From Plazaster borealis (Eukaryota > Echinodermata > Asteroidea > Forcipulatida > Labidiasteridae), in contig CM037464.1 in NCBI GenBank assembly GCA_021014325.1, forward strand, positions 6,479,127-6,543,126: a stretch of 64,000 nt of DNA. The letters are read 5' to 3'. Each line of letters opens with the position of its first letter. The first letter of the stretch is position 1. Positions 54,290-63,903 of the stretch are shown here, piece by piece. The notes under the pieces are model-generated. The model searched no databases. It was not told the origin of the DNA and saw only the letters and a list, made by a program, of their open reading frames with translations. Made by a program: the position numbers and the translations under genes.

Positions 54290-55770
54290 AGTTGCATTTA
54301 TTATACTTGTGCTCGCATTTGCACTCGTACTCGCTCGAGACGGGTATCATTATGCATTCATCTTCGTACTCATACTCATACTCGTACTCGTACTCCCCCC
54401 CCCCCGTACCCGTACTCGCACCCGACTCTCCCATACTCTCATACCTGTGCAGTACACTTATTAGTACTCATACGCATACTCGTACCCATGCTATAGTACT
54501 CGTACTCGTACTCGTACCCGTATTCGTACCAGTACTCCCCATACCTGCACCAGTACCCCTACCCGTACTCATACTCATACTCGTACTCATGCTAACTCAT
54601 ACTCGTGCCCGTACTCGCACCCGTACTAGTACCCATACTCAGTGTCCCCAATACCTGTGCCAGTACACTAACTCGTACCTGTACTCTTACTTGTACTAAG
54701 TGCCCGTTCTAATAATCGTACCTGTACCCGTACTCTTACTCGTAATCAGAACCCGGTCTCATTATTACCATACTCGTTCTTAAACTCGTACCTGTGCTCT
54801 TCATTGTACTTGTGCCCATTCTCGTACTCGTACCTGTACCCGTACTCGTACTCGTACTCGTTCTCAGACCCGTTCTCATAACACCATACTCGTTCTCTAA
54901 CTCGTACCTGTAATCTTACTTGTACTTGTGTCCATTCTCGTACTCGTACCTTTACCCGTACTCGTACTCGTACCCCCCGGTCTCGTATCATACTCGTTCT
55001 CTAACTCGTACCTGTGCTCTTCATTGTACTTGTGTCCATTATTGTACTTGTACCTGTACCCGTACTCGTACTCGTACTCGTACTCATACCCATTCTCATA
55101 TTATCATGCTCATTCTCTAACTCGTACCTGTACTCTTCCTTGTACTTGTGCCCATTCTCGCACTCGTACCTGTACCCGTACTCGTATTCGTACTCGTACT
55201 CAGACCCGTTCTCATATCGTACTCGTTCTCTAACTCGTACCTGTACTCTTACTTGTACTTGTGTCCATTATCGTACTTGTAACTGTACTCGTACTCGTAC
55301 TCGGACCCGTTCTCATATCATACTCGTTCTCTAACTCGTACCTGTACTCTTACTTGTACTTGTGTCCATTCTCGTACTCGTACCTTTACCCGTACTCGTA
55401 CTCGTACTCAGACCCGTTCTCATATTACCATACTCGTTCTCTAACTCGTACCTGTACTCTTACTTGTACTTGTGCCCATTATCCCCTCGTACCTGGACCC
55501 GTACTCGTACTCGTACTCGGACCCGTTCTCATATTATCATATTCGTTCTCTAACTCGTACCTGTAATCTTACTTGAACTTGTGCCCATTCTCGTACTCTT
55601 CAGACCCATTATCATTACAACATCTTTCTTTAACTCATAACTGTCCTCTAGTATTTGTGCCCATTCTCTTACTCGTATAACTGTGCCCATTCTCGTACTC
55701 ATATGAGTCATATCTGTACTCTATACACATACCGGATATTGTTTTCTGTACTCGTAGGCATACTCGTACA
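54290..55770 (+). repeat. CTCGTA hexamer satellite with ~105-118-bp higher-order repeat
   Basis: The base unit is CTCGTA with variants CCCGTA, CTTGTA and CTCATA. From 54,880 a higher-order unit bounded by TACTCGTTCTCTAACTCGTA recurs at about 54,889, 54,992, 55,110, 55,221, 55,327, 55,433 and 55,543. Since the hexamer is a multiple of three, open frames (Tyr-Ser, Thr-Arg, Leu-Val dipeptides) run for 100 codons or more on both strands without meaning. Confidence 0.96.
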
Positions 55771-55784
55771 TGGCGATGACTCAA

Positions 55785-56370
55785 GCAAAGAATTGTCTTG
55801 TTCTCGTATTCGTATCGTACTCATGGAAAAGTACTCAACATACAATTCTGAAACCAAGTCTATCTGGACTCCACTTTATAGATGCTCTGAACAGCTTGCC
55901 TTCTAAACAAATTTATCAGCAAAAAGACCAACAACAAGTCTATCATTGCCTTGTCATAAAGCTAGGCTTGTGTCGTAGAGCAAGTGATGCCGTGCTGAGT
56001 TGTGCATTATCTGATGTGCGTCATGCGGTTCAATCCACTGATCTATTTTTACCGCACTCGCCCCGGTCGAACGGCCAATATTTGAAGTCCTCTATTTTAC
56101 TCATCAGCACCGTATCACGGCTCATCCAGTTGTGACCCGTGCTGTATAAACGACCCCCAACCACATAGAATACAGAATTCGTGGAATGGTTTTCCTATTT
56201 CTCTGACCGCTCCGCCTTCTCCACTTCTATGGTCGGCCATCTTTATGTCTTGGGGCATTTTCTTCGAATGCGAATGTTTTCGATTGACACTATAGGTAGG
56301 TTTGCGGTGACACGGTGCGATGATGATATCTCTAATGCCCTGTGGTAGTTCTGAAAAGAACCATGATGGA
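55785..56370. other. Unassigned DNA
   Basis: A 121-codon frame starts at 55,770; no domain recognised. Confidence 0.45.
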
Positions 56371-56375
56371 AGAGT

Positions 56376-56414
56376 CCGACGTTTCGATTAGTATGCTCTG
56401 ATCGATCTTCATGA
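56376..56414 (-). mobile_element. Penelope-like-element tail relic with hammerhead-like core, minus strand
   Basis: On the minus strand: TCATGAAGATCGATCAGAGC, a short gap, then ACTAATCGAAACGTCGGAC. The layout equals 4,959-4,998: a near-CTGATGA box, a stem-forming GATCAG.../...CTAATC and the CGAAACGTC box. Confidence 0.45.
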
Positions 56415-56714
56415 GAAAGGCTTGAGAGGTTTTTGTAAAGCATCGATGCTCACTCGCTTTATCAGACTAAATGTGTCTGGGTTTTTTATAAAAAAAATCA
56501 ACGAAAGAGCTGCATGCAGTTCTTTATTTTTAACTTCAACAAATTTAACGGAACTTTCTAGCCATAGAGCTAGGACGGTCTACCAGACTGTTTGGTCTCG
56601 TACAAGACGCACACTGATATTAAAATCAGCGGTTAAAAATATAGTTTTAAAAATGCTACTTTTACCTTAACTGTGAACAACGCAAGTCCAACTCTCACTG
56701 AAGGCGTGTCTAAA

Positions 56715-57463
56715 GGCCCTGTCACACCACGGCGTATCGCCTGAACGTATGCCGACGTATACACAAAATAGTTCGAAAATTGTCGAAGTCCAAGAACGTC
56801 CAACTTCCCAACGAATTGCATCGGAAAAGTCGACATCGGTGTTGGACAGGACGTATCCATAGCGTATTCATAGCGTATTGAACGTATACATAGCGTATGA
56901 CTAATGTATTGATAGCGTATCACTAACTTATAACAAAGTATCACAGCGTATGCGAGCGTATGAGTAACGTATGCTTAACACATTCGTAGCATTTGTCTGC
57001 CGTGTTCAAAGTATCCTCAGCGTATCCTCGGCGTACAACGAACACGTGACCTATGCCGCTGTAGAACGTATAAATGCTGCTCAAGCAGCCAACATGCCTC
57101 CGACGTACATCAACGTATACCAACGTATACCAACCTACGAGTAACGTTCCTCTAACGTATGTCAGCGTATGTCAACGTATGTCAACGTATGGCTAACGTA
57201 CCACAAACTTACGGGAAAATTATGCAGAACGTATGAAGCACACGTTCAGTACGCCGAGAAATTTTGAACATGCTCAATATTTTTTCACGGGCTCGACGTG
57301 TTCAAAATTTTAACAGCGTATCACAGCGTGCTCTTAACGTAAACGACGTATCCCCACCTCCCCCCAAACTTATATCAGCGTACACCAACGTACACCAACG
57401 TATTTTCGATATTTCGCATACGTTGGCATACGTTTAGGCGATACGCCATGGTGTGACAGGCCC
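56715..57463. mobile_element. 749-bp TIR element with GGCCTGTCACACC ends and CGTATG-rich interior
   Basis: The left end GGCCCTGTCACACCACGGCG, TATCGCCTGAACGTATGCC is mirrored at the right (GGCATACGTTTAGGCGATAC, GCCATGGTGTGACAGGCC); arms are ~43 bases. The interior is filled with dozens of ACGTAT, GCGTAT and CAACGTAT words. No transposase frame. Confidence 0.93.
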
Positions 57464-57580
57464 ATAACTCAAGACGCTAGCAACAAATTCAGTTTCTTAT
57501 CTTACACCGAAACTTCGCTCTAATCCTGCAGAAAAATCTGTTTAATAACCAGGCAATGTTTGGATTTATTCTGCCATAAT

Positions 57581-57952
57581 TTAAAGGCACTGGACACGTT
57601 TGGTAATTACTCAAAATACATATTAGCATAAAAACTTACTTGGTAACGAGCAACGGAGAGCTGTTGATAGTACAAAACATTGTGAGAAACGACTCCCTCT
57701 GAAGTAACGTAGTTTTTTAGAAAGAGGTAATTTCTCACTAAAATATTAAAAGACTTCAGGCCTGAAGCCTTTTTCAGGCATCTGAAAGCACACAAATTTG
57801 TACAACAAGGGTGCTTTTTCTTTCATCATTTTCTTGCAACTTCGATGACCAATTGAGCCCAAATTTTCACAGGCTTGTTATTTTTTGCACAGGGATACAC
57901 CAAGTGAGAATGCTGGTCATCGATAATTACCAAACGTGTCCAGTGCCTTTAA
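57581..57952. mobile_element. Foldback MITE, full-length, AGGCCT centre
   Basis: Both ends are TTAAAGGCACTGGACACGTT. The centre AAAAGACTTCAGGCCTGAAG, CCTTTT keeps the flanking arm of the family but replaces the TTGCAA hexamer by AGGCCT. The right arm has a small deletion (TTTTTTGCACAGGGATACAC). Confidence 0.95.
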
Positions 57953-58035
57953 AGACAGTTAGGAATAAACACTTTAAATTTACCTTAACTGTTAAGTAAA
58001 CTGAATATAGCCTACTTGACTTTTTTTTCTTCAAA

Positions 58036-58195
58036 CAAAGGCTCTTTCGAAACTACCGGTTTGGCTTATAGGCTCCAGCTCGGGCTCCTTCAGAAATGTT
58101 GAAACGTACCCGGTACACGTTCGGTACGGGACTTCAACTAGGCAGACGGATTCTGAGCCGGAGCTGAAACCCAAGGCGTGGTTTCGAAAACGGGC
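58036..58195. mobile_element. Foldback family with TTTCGAAAC ends, copy 1
   Basis: GGCTCTTTCGAAACTACCGG at the left, GTGGTTTCGAAAACGGGCAT at the right. The interior CGGTACGGGACTTCAACTAGGC and GCAGACGGATTCTGAGCCGG resembles 61,388-61,531. Confidence 0.65.
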
Positions 58196-58329
58196 ATAAT
58201 AATTCATGCAACTTTAGCTTTACATGGACACCCTCTAATGTGACGTTATTCTAAGCAAACCCATTCAGTGCTATACAGGAATGCATATTGATTATGTGAG
58301 ATCGTTGTATAACCACAAGCGTTTATGCT

Positions 58330-58948
58330 TTAAAGGGAGGTTATACACCAATCCTTCACCGATCTTGAACTCTTGGTGGCAGCAGAAACGCCTCAATTAC
58401 TGCGGTGGTACCTGGGTGGTACTGCGCTGCCTATCGATGGGCTTAAGGGCTGGGCTACACTAGTTAATTTATAAATGGTTATATGTAAATAATGGTTGTT
58501 TATAAATAATAGTTACATAAGTGGCAAGGTCGTACCACCGCAGTTTGTCTGCTGCCACCAAGAGTTCAAGATCGGTGAAGGATTGGTGTATACCTTTTGT
58601 AATTACTCCAAAAAATTGTGACCATAAAAAATGTATTTCGTAAAGAGCACTGGAGAGCTGTTGATATTATTAAACATTGTTAGAAACGACCCCCTTTGAA
58701 GTAATGCGGTTTTAGAGAAAGAGGTAATTTTTCACCAAAAGATATCTGAATCGGCCTTTCTCAGGAATCTGAAAGCACACAATTCTATGCAACAAGGGTT
58801 GTTTTTTCTTTCTTCATTTTCTTGCAACTTTGATGACCAATATATTGAGCCCAAATTTTCACAGGTTTGTTATTTAATGCATATGTTGGGATACACCAAG
58901 TGAGGATACTGGTCTTTGACAATTACCAAAAGTATACCCTGCCTTTAA
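58330..58948. mobile_element. Foldback MITE (AGGCAGGGTATA subfamily) interrupted by another foldback
   Basis: The right end is ACCAAAAGTATACCCTGCCTTTAA. The left end TTAAAGGGAGGTTATAC is split from the rest of its arm (CTTTTGTAATTACTCC, from 58,593) by the insert at 58,342-58,593. Confidence 0.9.
58342..58593. mobile_element. ~250-bp foldback inserted in the MITE arm
   Basis: TATACACCAATCCTTCACCG, ATCTTGAACTCTTGGTGGCA, GCAGA at the left is mirrored exactly by TCTGCTGCCACCAAGAGTTC, AAGATCGGTGAAGGATTGGT, GTATA at the right. The symmetry resumes with ACTGCGGTGGTAC further in. Confidence 0.92.
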
Positions 58949-58949
58949 A

Positions 58950-59365
58950 GAAGAAGAGGAAAACATAAACGCATTTGAGTAACCTATAGAACTAGCAATA
59001 ATCATCATGGCGCTCAAAATAGCACAGAATAGTTTTCTAGTCTACTTCGGTAGAAGCTATAGCCTTGCACGCGAGCCTATTTATTCACCTTGGAAGAAAA
59101 ACCTCTGCCACCTTTATCTCGAGTTTGAAGAGGCGAGTCTGTACGGATCCATGGTTCTTATATGCATAGTGAAAGTTCACTAGATGCCCGGGGCCCAGAC
59201 TGTTCAAGACATACGGGATTACCACGCCAGCGGAGAGGGTAATGAAACGCTTGTATGTGCTTTACGCCGTCTCATTTAAAGGCGGTCTGCACTTCATCAT
59301 TTATTATAAATGACAAATTACAGAGTTGGTGTTAAATGTGGTGGGGGTAATGAGTTTCACTGATA
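58950..59365. other. Unassigned DNA
   Basis: Nothing recognised. Confidence 0.5.
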
Positions 59366-59379
59366 ATCATAGCGGTTCT

Positions 59380-59715
59380 TACATGGAGCGCGTATCCTTA
59401 GCTAGATCAAGGCGGTTTACAACATTATTATCCCTGTTCATCATGCATATTTGGATCACTCTACAAACTTTTGCAGCTCCCTGTGGAGCATACAACCTCA
59501 AGCTGCTTATATTAGCAGCAAAGGGGTTAATCCAACACTACGCTATCTGAGCACTCGCAGGCTCCCATTTATACACCTGAGTTAAGAGAAGCAATTATGG
59601 TTACATGCCTTTCCAAAAGACATAATGTGTCATGACTGGGAATCGAACCCACCCTCCGATGACTGGACCATCATTACTTGAGTCCGATGCACTAGAGATC
59701 GCCGATTATACCAGT
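59380..59715 (-). mobile_element. tRNA-headed SINE, minus strand
   Basis: On the minus strand: GGACTCAAGTAATGATGGTC, B box GGTGGGTTCGATTCCCAGTC, then ATGACACATTATGTCTTTTG and ATAATTGCTTCTCTTAACTC, which parallel the body of the copy at 61,740-61,830 (GTGACACTTGTGTCC, ATTATTGCTTCTCTTCACTC). Confidence 0.7.
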
Positions 59716-59719
59716 GTAA

Positions 59720-60210
59720 CGCAGAGTTTTTAGACGACATTTATAATATGCATATACTCTGCCTCTGGTTAAGGGGTTCCTGGGCGTGCGAGCGGAGTGG
59801 AATGTGTTCTTGGTTGACGACGACTAAAGAAAAAACACTTGGAACAATTCGTATGGGTCTGATCTTATTCTATTATAATGTGACTTCCATCGATACAATA
59901 TTGTTACAGCGATGCTGGACCTAGCTCGGAGGTATGTGAGAGGCGAGTCTCTTGCACTATTAAGGCTAAAGGGAATTAAGTCGAAGGAGTATAGTCGAGG
60001 CCAAGAATGAAAGTCGGGGAGATGTTTTATATGATTTTGGTGTGGGGGTCTAAGCTTTATGACATCATTTCCAAGAACAAGGTTAGATGACGTAGTGGCC
60101 AATGAATCCGTTCTCTATGACAGTAAAATTTGAAAGATACCTAGGAGTTGTTTTGTACAAGCATTTATAACAAAAAGAGCAAGTCTCCTCCACGGTTTGT
60201 TTTTTCTCTC
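59720..60210. other. Unassigned DNA
   Basis: A 92-codon minus-strand frame (59,824-60,102) has no recognised domain; retroelement body is possible given the RT-tail motif just downstream. Confidence 0.4.
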
Positions 60211-60213
60211 CAC

Positions 60214-60308
60214 AGTTGACATCACTCACGTTCCCCAACGCAAACAAAGTTCACGGTCAAAAAGCATTCAGTGTAGCTGGACCAATGATTTGGAACAATC
60301 TTCCTATG
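60214..60308 (+). pseudogene. C-terminal remnant of a non-LTR retrotransposon ORF2
   Basis: One forward frame reads LTSLTFPNANKVHGQ, then KAFSVAGPMIWNNLPM. The motif F-S-V-A-G-P-x-x-W-N-x-L-P is the well-known end of ORF2 in several non-LTR retrotransposon clades, just past the reverse transcriptase. The frame is broken upstream, so only this scrap is recognisable. A poly-(AAT) and AAAGCGC-containing stretch follows, as in the 3' ends of such elements. Confidence 0.75.
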
Positions 60309-60317
60309 TTATGTTAT

Positions 60318-60320
60318 TGT

Positions 60321-60353
<33 letters not shown>

Positions 60354-60680
60354 CAACATTTATAAAGCGCATTATGGATCACAGATCCCCCGATGCACTT
60401 TACAATTTAAAAAATATATTATAATACAAAGATACACTAGAGACAATAAATACCAGACCAGCTGTATACATTGATTAAAAAGGTAAAACACTTAGGCCTA
60501 CAGTGACTAGGATAAACTCAAAACTAAGAAAATTCTGGCCCCGTAACAATCCCGATGTACAATATATCATAAATTAAAGAGATAGGTCTTCACTGATGAC
60601 TTGAAAGAATCTACTGACACAGCACATTTCACCTGCGAAGGCAATTCATTCCACAGTGCTGGGGCTGCAGATTCAAAAGG
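60318..60680. mobile_element. 3'-end sequence of a retroelement with (AAT)n
   Basis: (AAT)9-10 at 60,324-60,352, then AAAACAACATTTATAAAGCG and, at 60,640, GCAATTCATTCCACAGTGCTGG, a phrase reminiscent of the WNELP-type coding end on the minus strand. The orientation of this part (minus) differs from the ORF2 scrap, so two elements probably abut. Confidence 0.55.
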
Positions 60681-60684
60681 TATA

Positions 60685-61385
60685 TTACCGGTATGTTATG
60701 TTATGTTATAACAGGCAGCCATATTGCCACTCCTTATGCAAATTAAATTATTAAACCAATGACCATTCTACTGCAACTACAATGCTCCCCGTTTACACTT
60801 TCCATACCTTAAAGTATTAATGCACCTTCTCCAATCCTTGAACCGATGTCGTTGGAGAACGTAAATTTTGCTTTAAAAAAACCCTCTACAAAAATCAGGA
60901 ACCTATATAACAATATCACAAGCAACAATGACACGTGATATTTTAATTCAGATTGTAAACTTGTTTTCTTAAGCAAGATTGTTTGGTGCGTATAATAGGC
61001 CTACGTCAGTTTTATGAAATGTTGCCGTTGCGGAGAGATACCTGATGACCGCATTACTCGGTATCAACCTGACCCCCTCAAAAAGTTCAAGAATGGGATA
61101 AGGAGGTATGCTTGTTTGCCCTTTACGTGAACGTTGTGATTGTGAGGGTCAAAAGTTTTTCAAGGGGGAGGCATGCATGAGTTCATGACGCACACGGGAT
61201 TTCAGTATCAATCAAAAAAAAAGTTTCTTCATGTGGAGAAACAATAAAAAAACACGATCCGCGTTCACTGGATCGCGGAATGTAAGTTTCGAGATGGGAA
61301 AAAATAGCCACTCGTGAATAAGCCTTGATGGAAGGTGAGCAAAAGTACACCATGGACGTCATTTGCACGAGCGCCATGCGCTTAA
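60685..61385. other. Unassigned DNA
   Basis: A short TATGTTATGTTATGTTATAA repeat at 60,692; nothing else. Confidence 0.45.
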
Positions 61386-61387
61386 AT

Positions 61388-61531
61388 CCTAACGCCCTTT
61401 TCGAAAGCATGGCTTTAGGTCCCCCGGCTCCGGGTCAGTCAGTCGCTTCTCTGTTCACTTTTAGTACGGGGCTTCAAACGGGCAGACGGAGGCTCAGGGG
61501 AAGCCGAAACCTTAGTTTCGAAAATGCCCTT
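61388..61531. mobile_element. Foldback family with TTTCGAAA ends, copy 2
   Basis: CGCCCTTTTCGAAAGCATGG at the left is mirrored by TAGTTTCGAAAATGCCC at the right. The interior GTACGGGGCTTCAAACGGGC, AGACGGAGGCTCAGG matches 58,115-58,160. Confidence 0.75.
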
Positions 61532-61679
61532 AGATTACGGGGAAATAGCCGGAGGGCAAAACACACAACTATGTGATTAGTTGTGCTATTTCTTGTCTAT
61601 TCACACTTCACAGACAGAGCAGTCACGTAGAAGAGCATCGTCTATACCTTTTGTCAAAACATTGAATTCAGCTTTGCAC

Positions 61680-61971
61680 TTCGTATAGGCCGAGCGGGTA
61701 AGAGCACCAGACTCAAGCTCCGGTGTTTCTGATCAGCAGAGTGTGGGTTCGAGTCCCGGTCGTGACACTTGTGTCCTTAAGCAAGATACTTAAGCATTAT
61801 TGCTTCTCTTCACTCAGGAGTACAAATGGGTACCGGCGAGAGCTGGGGAGTAACCTGCGATGGACTGGCAGCTTGTCAAGGAGGAATATAAAAATTCTCT
61901 GTTGTTTAATGCCAAGGAAACCGGGTATAAACACTGGCCTGATGAGCCATATTGACTCGAGACAGACTTTA
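61680..61971 (+). mobile_element. tRNA-Leu(CAA)-headed SINE, variant body
   Basis: The head AGGCCGAGCGGGTAAGAGCA, ACTCAAGC loop (CAA), GATCAGCAGAGTGTGGGTTC is almost the same as at 36,300. The body after GTGTCCTTAAGC differs from that copy (CAAATGGGTACCGGCGAGAG, GGAGTAACCTGCGATGGACT), so there are two SINE subfamilies sharing one head. Confidence 0.85.
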
Positions 61972-61980
61972 CTTATCTTA

Positions 61981-62117
61981 GTACTGATGACGTCACAGTT
62001 TATTTACCACTTTGCACAAGAATTGGATACCATTGTTGTCTCTGCACAACTTTCGGAAATGAAGTACCCAGTTACAACACTTAAGCAATGTAAAAACCGT
62101 GACGTCATCAGTAAAGG
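61981..62117. mobile_element. 136-bp foldback, TACTGATGACGTCAC ends
   Basis: TACTGATGACGTCACAGTTT at the left and AAACCGTGACGTCATCAGTA at the right mirror each other with one mismatch. Each end carries a full CRE palindrome TGACGTCA. It starts ~10 bases after the SINE. Confidence 0.85.
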
Positions 62118-62119
62118 GG

Positions 62120-63465
62120 TCTATTGATGACGATGACCTGTATCCTTGTGCGGTCATTGTTTCCCGACCACCATTCATTCAATTCAGTGACGAAACTGAG
62201 GCTGTGACGAAACTGAGGCTGGAAAGAAATATAGCCTGTTGCCTTTTTCTGTTATGCTGAAGTCAATATTCACGACTGCTGTTGAGTTGGGGAATTAACC
62301 AAGAAGGTGTCTTTCAGGGAGTCAATAAACGGAATGAGATTCAAAGATTAACTTGTGAGTGTAAAATTGTTCCAAATTGTTAAAACGAAATAAACAAGAC
62401 GCTGACATCTTTCAAGAGACCAGAGCAATTAAGCACAGGCGGCTTGTACCAAAATGCTCAAAGCGGCTGCAAATAAACGACCTCAAGATTTGGGCCCAAT
62501 TTTCATGGCTCTGCTTTCTGCATAATGTTGCCCTTACGTCCCATAGAATGATGTGCTTTACAGAGCTCCGTAAGCGTAGAATTCTTTTGAGCCATGAAAT
62601 TGGACTCTGATCTACTTCCATTCACAGAAAGAGGTCATAGTGAGAGTCATGTCCAGAATTGACGTTTTCCAATGTATCCCATGTTTACATACTATTTACA
62701 TTTTTGGGGAAAAAATATGTTTCATATTGTTGTATTCAGGTATTTTACTGAAGAAATATAGCACACAAATCAGCAACAGAAGTCATGAGTGTTTGGGCGT
62801 ATTGTTATACAGTAATTATGTGGAAATGTTTACGCTCATGTTCTTAACTCTCCAGATATGTAGATTAACACCTGATTTCCAGGTATCTTCGTGTGATAAA
62901 GACTTTAACCATAAAATCAGAGCTATTTTTAGTATTTCGTGTGAGGCTTTTAGATGTGGTTTTTGTTTGTGTTTCATTTCGATATGGAGTGTCACAATGA
63001 CATATCGGCCACAGTTGGTCGGTACAGACAATTCGTCAGTCGCCATTAGACATAGCCCGCCTTCAAGACGTTTAGTTGTGTTTTTTTTGTCACCATTGGC
63101 GAATCGCAGCTCAAGGGTTGGTAAAACAAACCAAGTAGCGTCTTGAATCAAGACTACTGTGTCCTGATCAGTATGTACAATAGTAAACACGCCCGTCGTG
63201 GTTTGCCTGTTTTTTTAGAGGCTGGCACACACGGACAGGCGAGACGAAGCCACTTCCTCACTGTCAAATCAGTCAACAACCCGATTGCTTCATTTATTAT
63301 GCGCGCAAACCTAAAAGTATTTGTTACTCATTCATTTTCATCTGTGTAAAGATACTTGTTTTTAGAGAAGGCGCCGGGCGTGTCGTTTGTATCAATGAGT
63401 CGATGTCCCACATTCTGTCAATGTTGGGTAAAGGAAGTCTTATCATACACGGTATATAATATGCT
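62120..63465. other. Unassigned DNA
   Basis: Open frames of 168 (+) and 124 (-) codons overlap on opposite strands at 62,640-63,190. Neither has a recognised domain, so neither is called. Confidence 0.4.
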
Positions 63466-63469
63466 GAAA

Positions 63470-63690
63470 TATAATTTGCTGAAATGTTACCACAAACAGT
63501 GCTACATTATGCAACATTGCTTAATGTTACCGAACAAACGATGCTGCATAATTATAACATGCAACATTGCTGGAATGTTACCACAAACGGTGCTGCACTA
63601 TGCAACATTGCTGAAATGTTACCGTACAAGCGGTGCTGCATTAATATGCAAAATTGCTGAAACGTTACCACAAACGGTGCTGCACCAAAC
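63470..63690 (+). repeat. ~57-bp degenerate tandem repeat (GCTGAAATGTTACCACAAAC)
   Basis: About four units: AATTTGCTGAAATGTTACCA at 63,474, then TTGCTTAATGTTACCGAAC, TTGCTGGAATGTTACCACAA, TTGCTGAAATGTTACCGTAC and TTGCTGAAACGTTACCACAA. The linker includes ATTATGCAACA. Confidence 0.85.
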
Positions 63691-63903
63691 ACCTCGTCTG
63701 TTTTAACTGTCAATTGAGAACGCTGTTTATAGTTTATGATAATTTTGATCTTAAAGATACCTTTTTGATAAGTCAAACTGGAAATTTTAATCTGCACCAA
63801 ACACCTCGTCTGTTTTAACTGTCAATTGAGAACGCTGTTTATAGTTTATGATAATTTTGATCTTAAAGATACCTTTTTGATAAGTCAAACTGGAAATTTT
63901 AAT
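63680..63903 (+). repeat. Perfect 112-bp tandem duplication
   Basis: CTGCACCAAACACCTCGTCT starts at 63,680 and at 63,792, and the two 112-base copies show no difference by eye. Identity implies a very recent event or an assembly duplication. Confidence 0.95.

Noticed and set aside
54292..55566. Several ~100-codon Tyr/Ser, Thr/Arg and Leu/Val frames
   Set aside because: Hexamer satellite (multiple of three) read in different frames and on both strands.
61325..61576. 83-codon frame near 61.4 kb
   Set aside because: Runs through the TTTCGAAA foldback element; no domain.
62640..63190. 168-codon (+) and 124-codon (-) overlapping frames
   Set aside because: No domain, no splice context and mutual overlap on opposite strands; consistent with chance.
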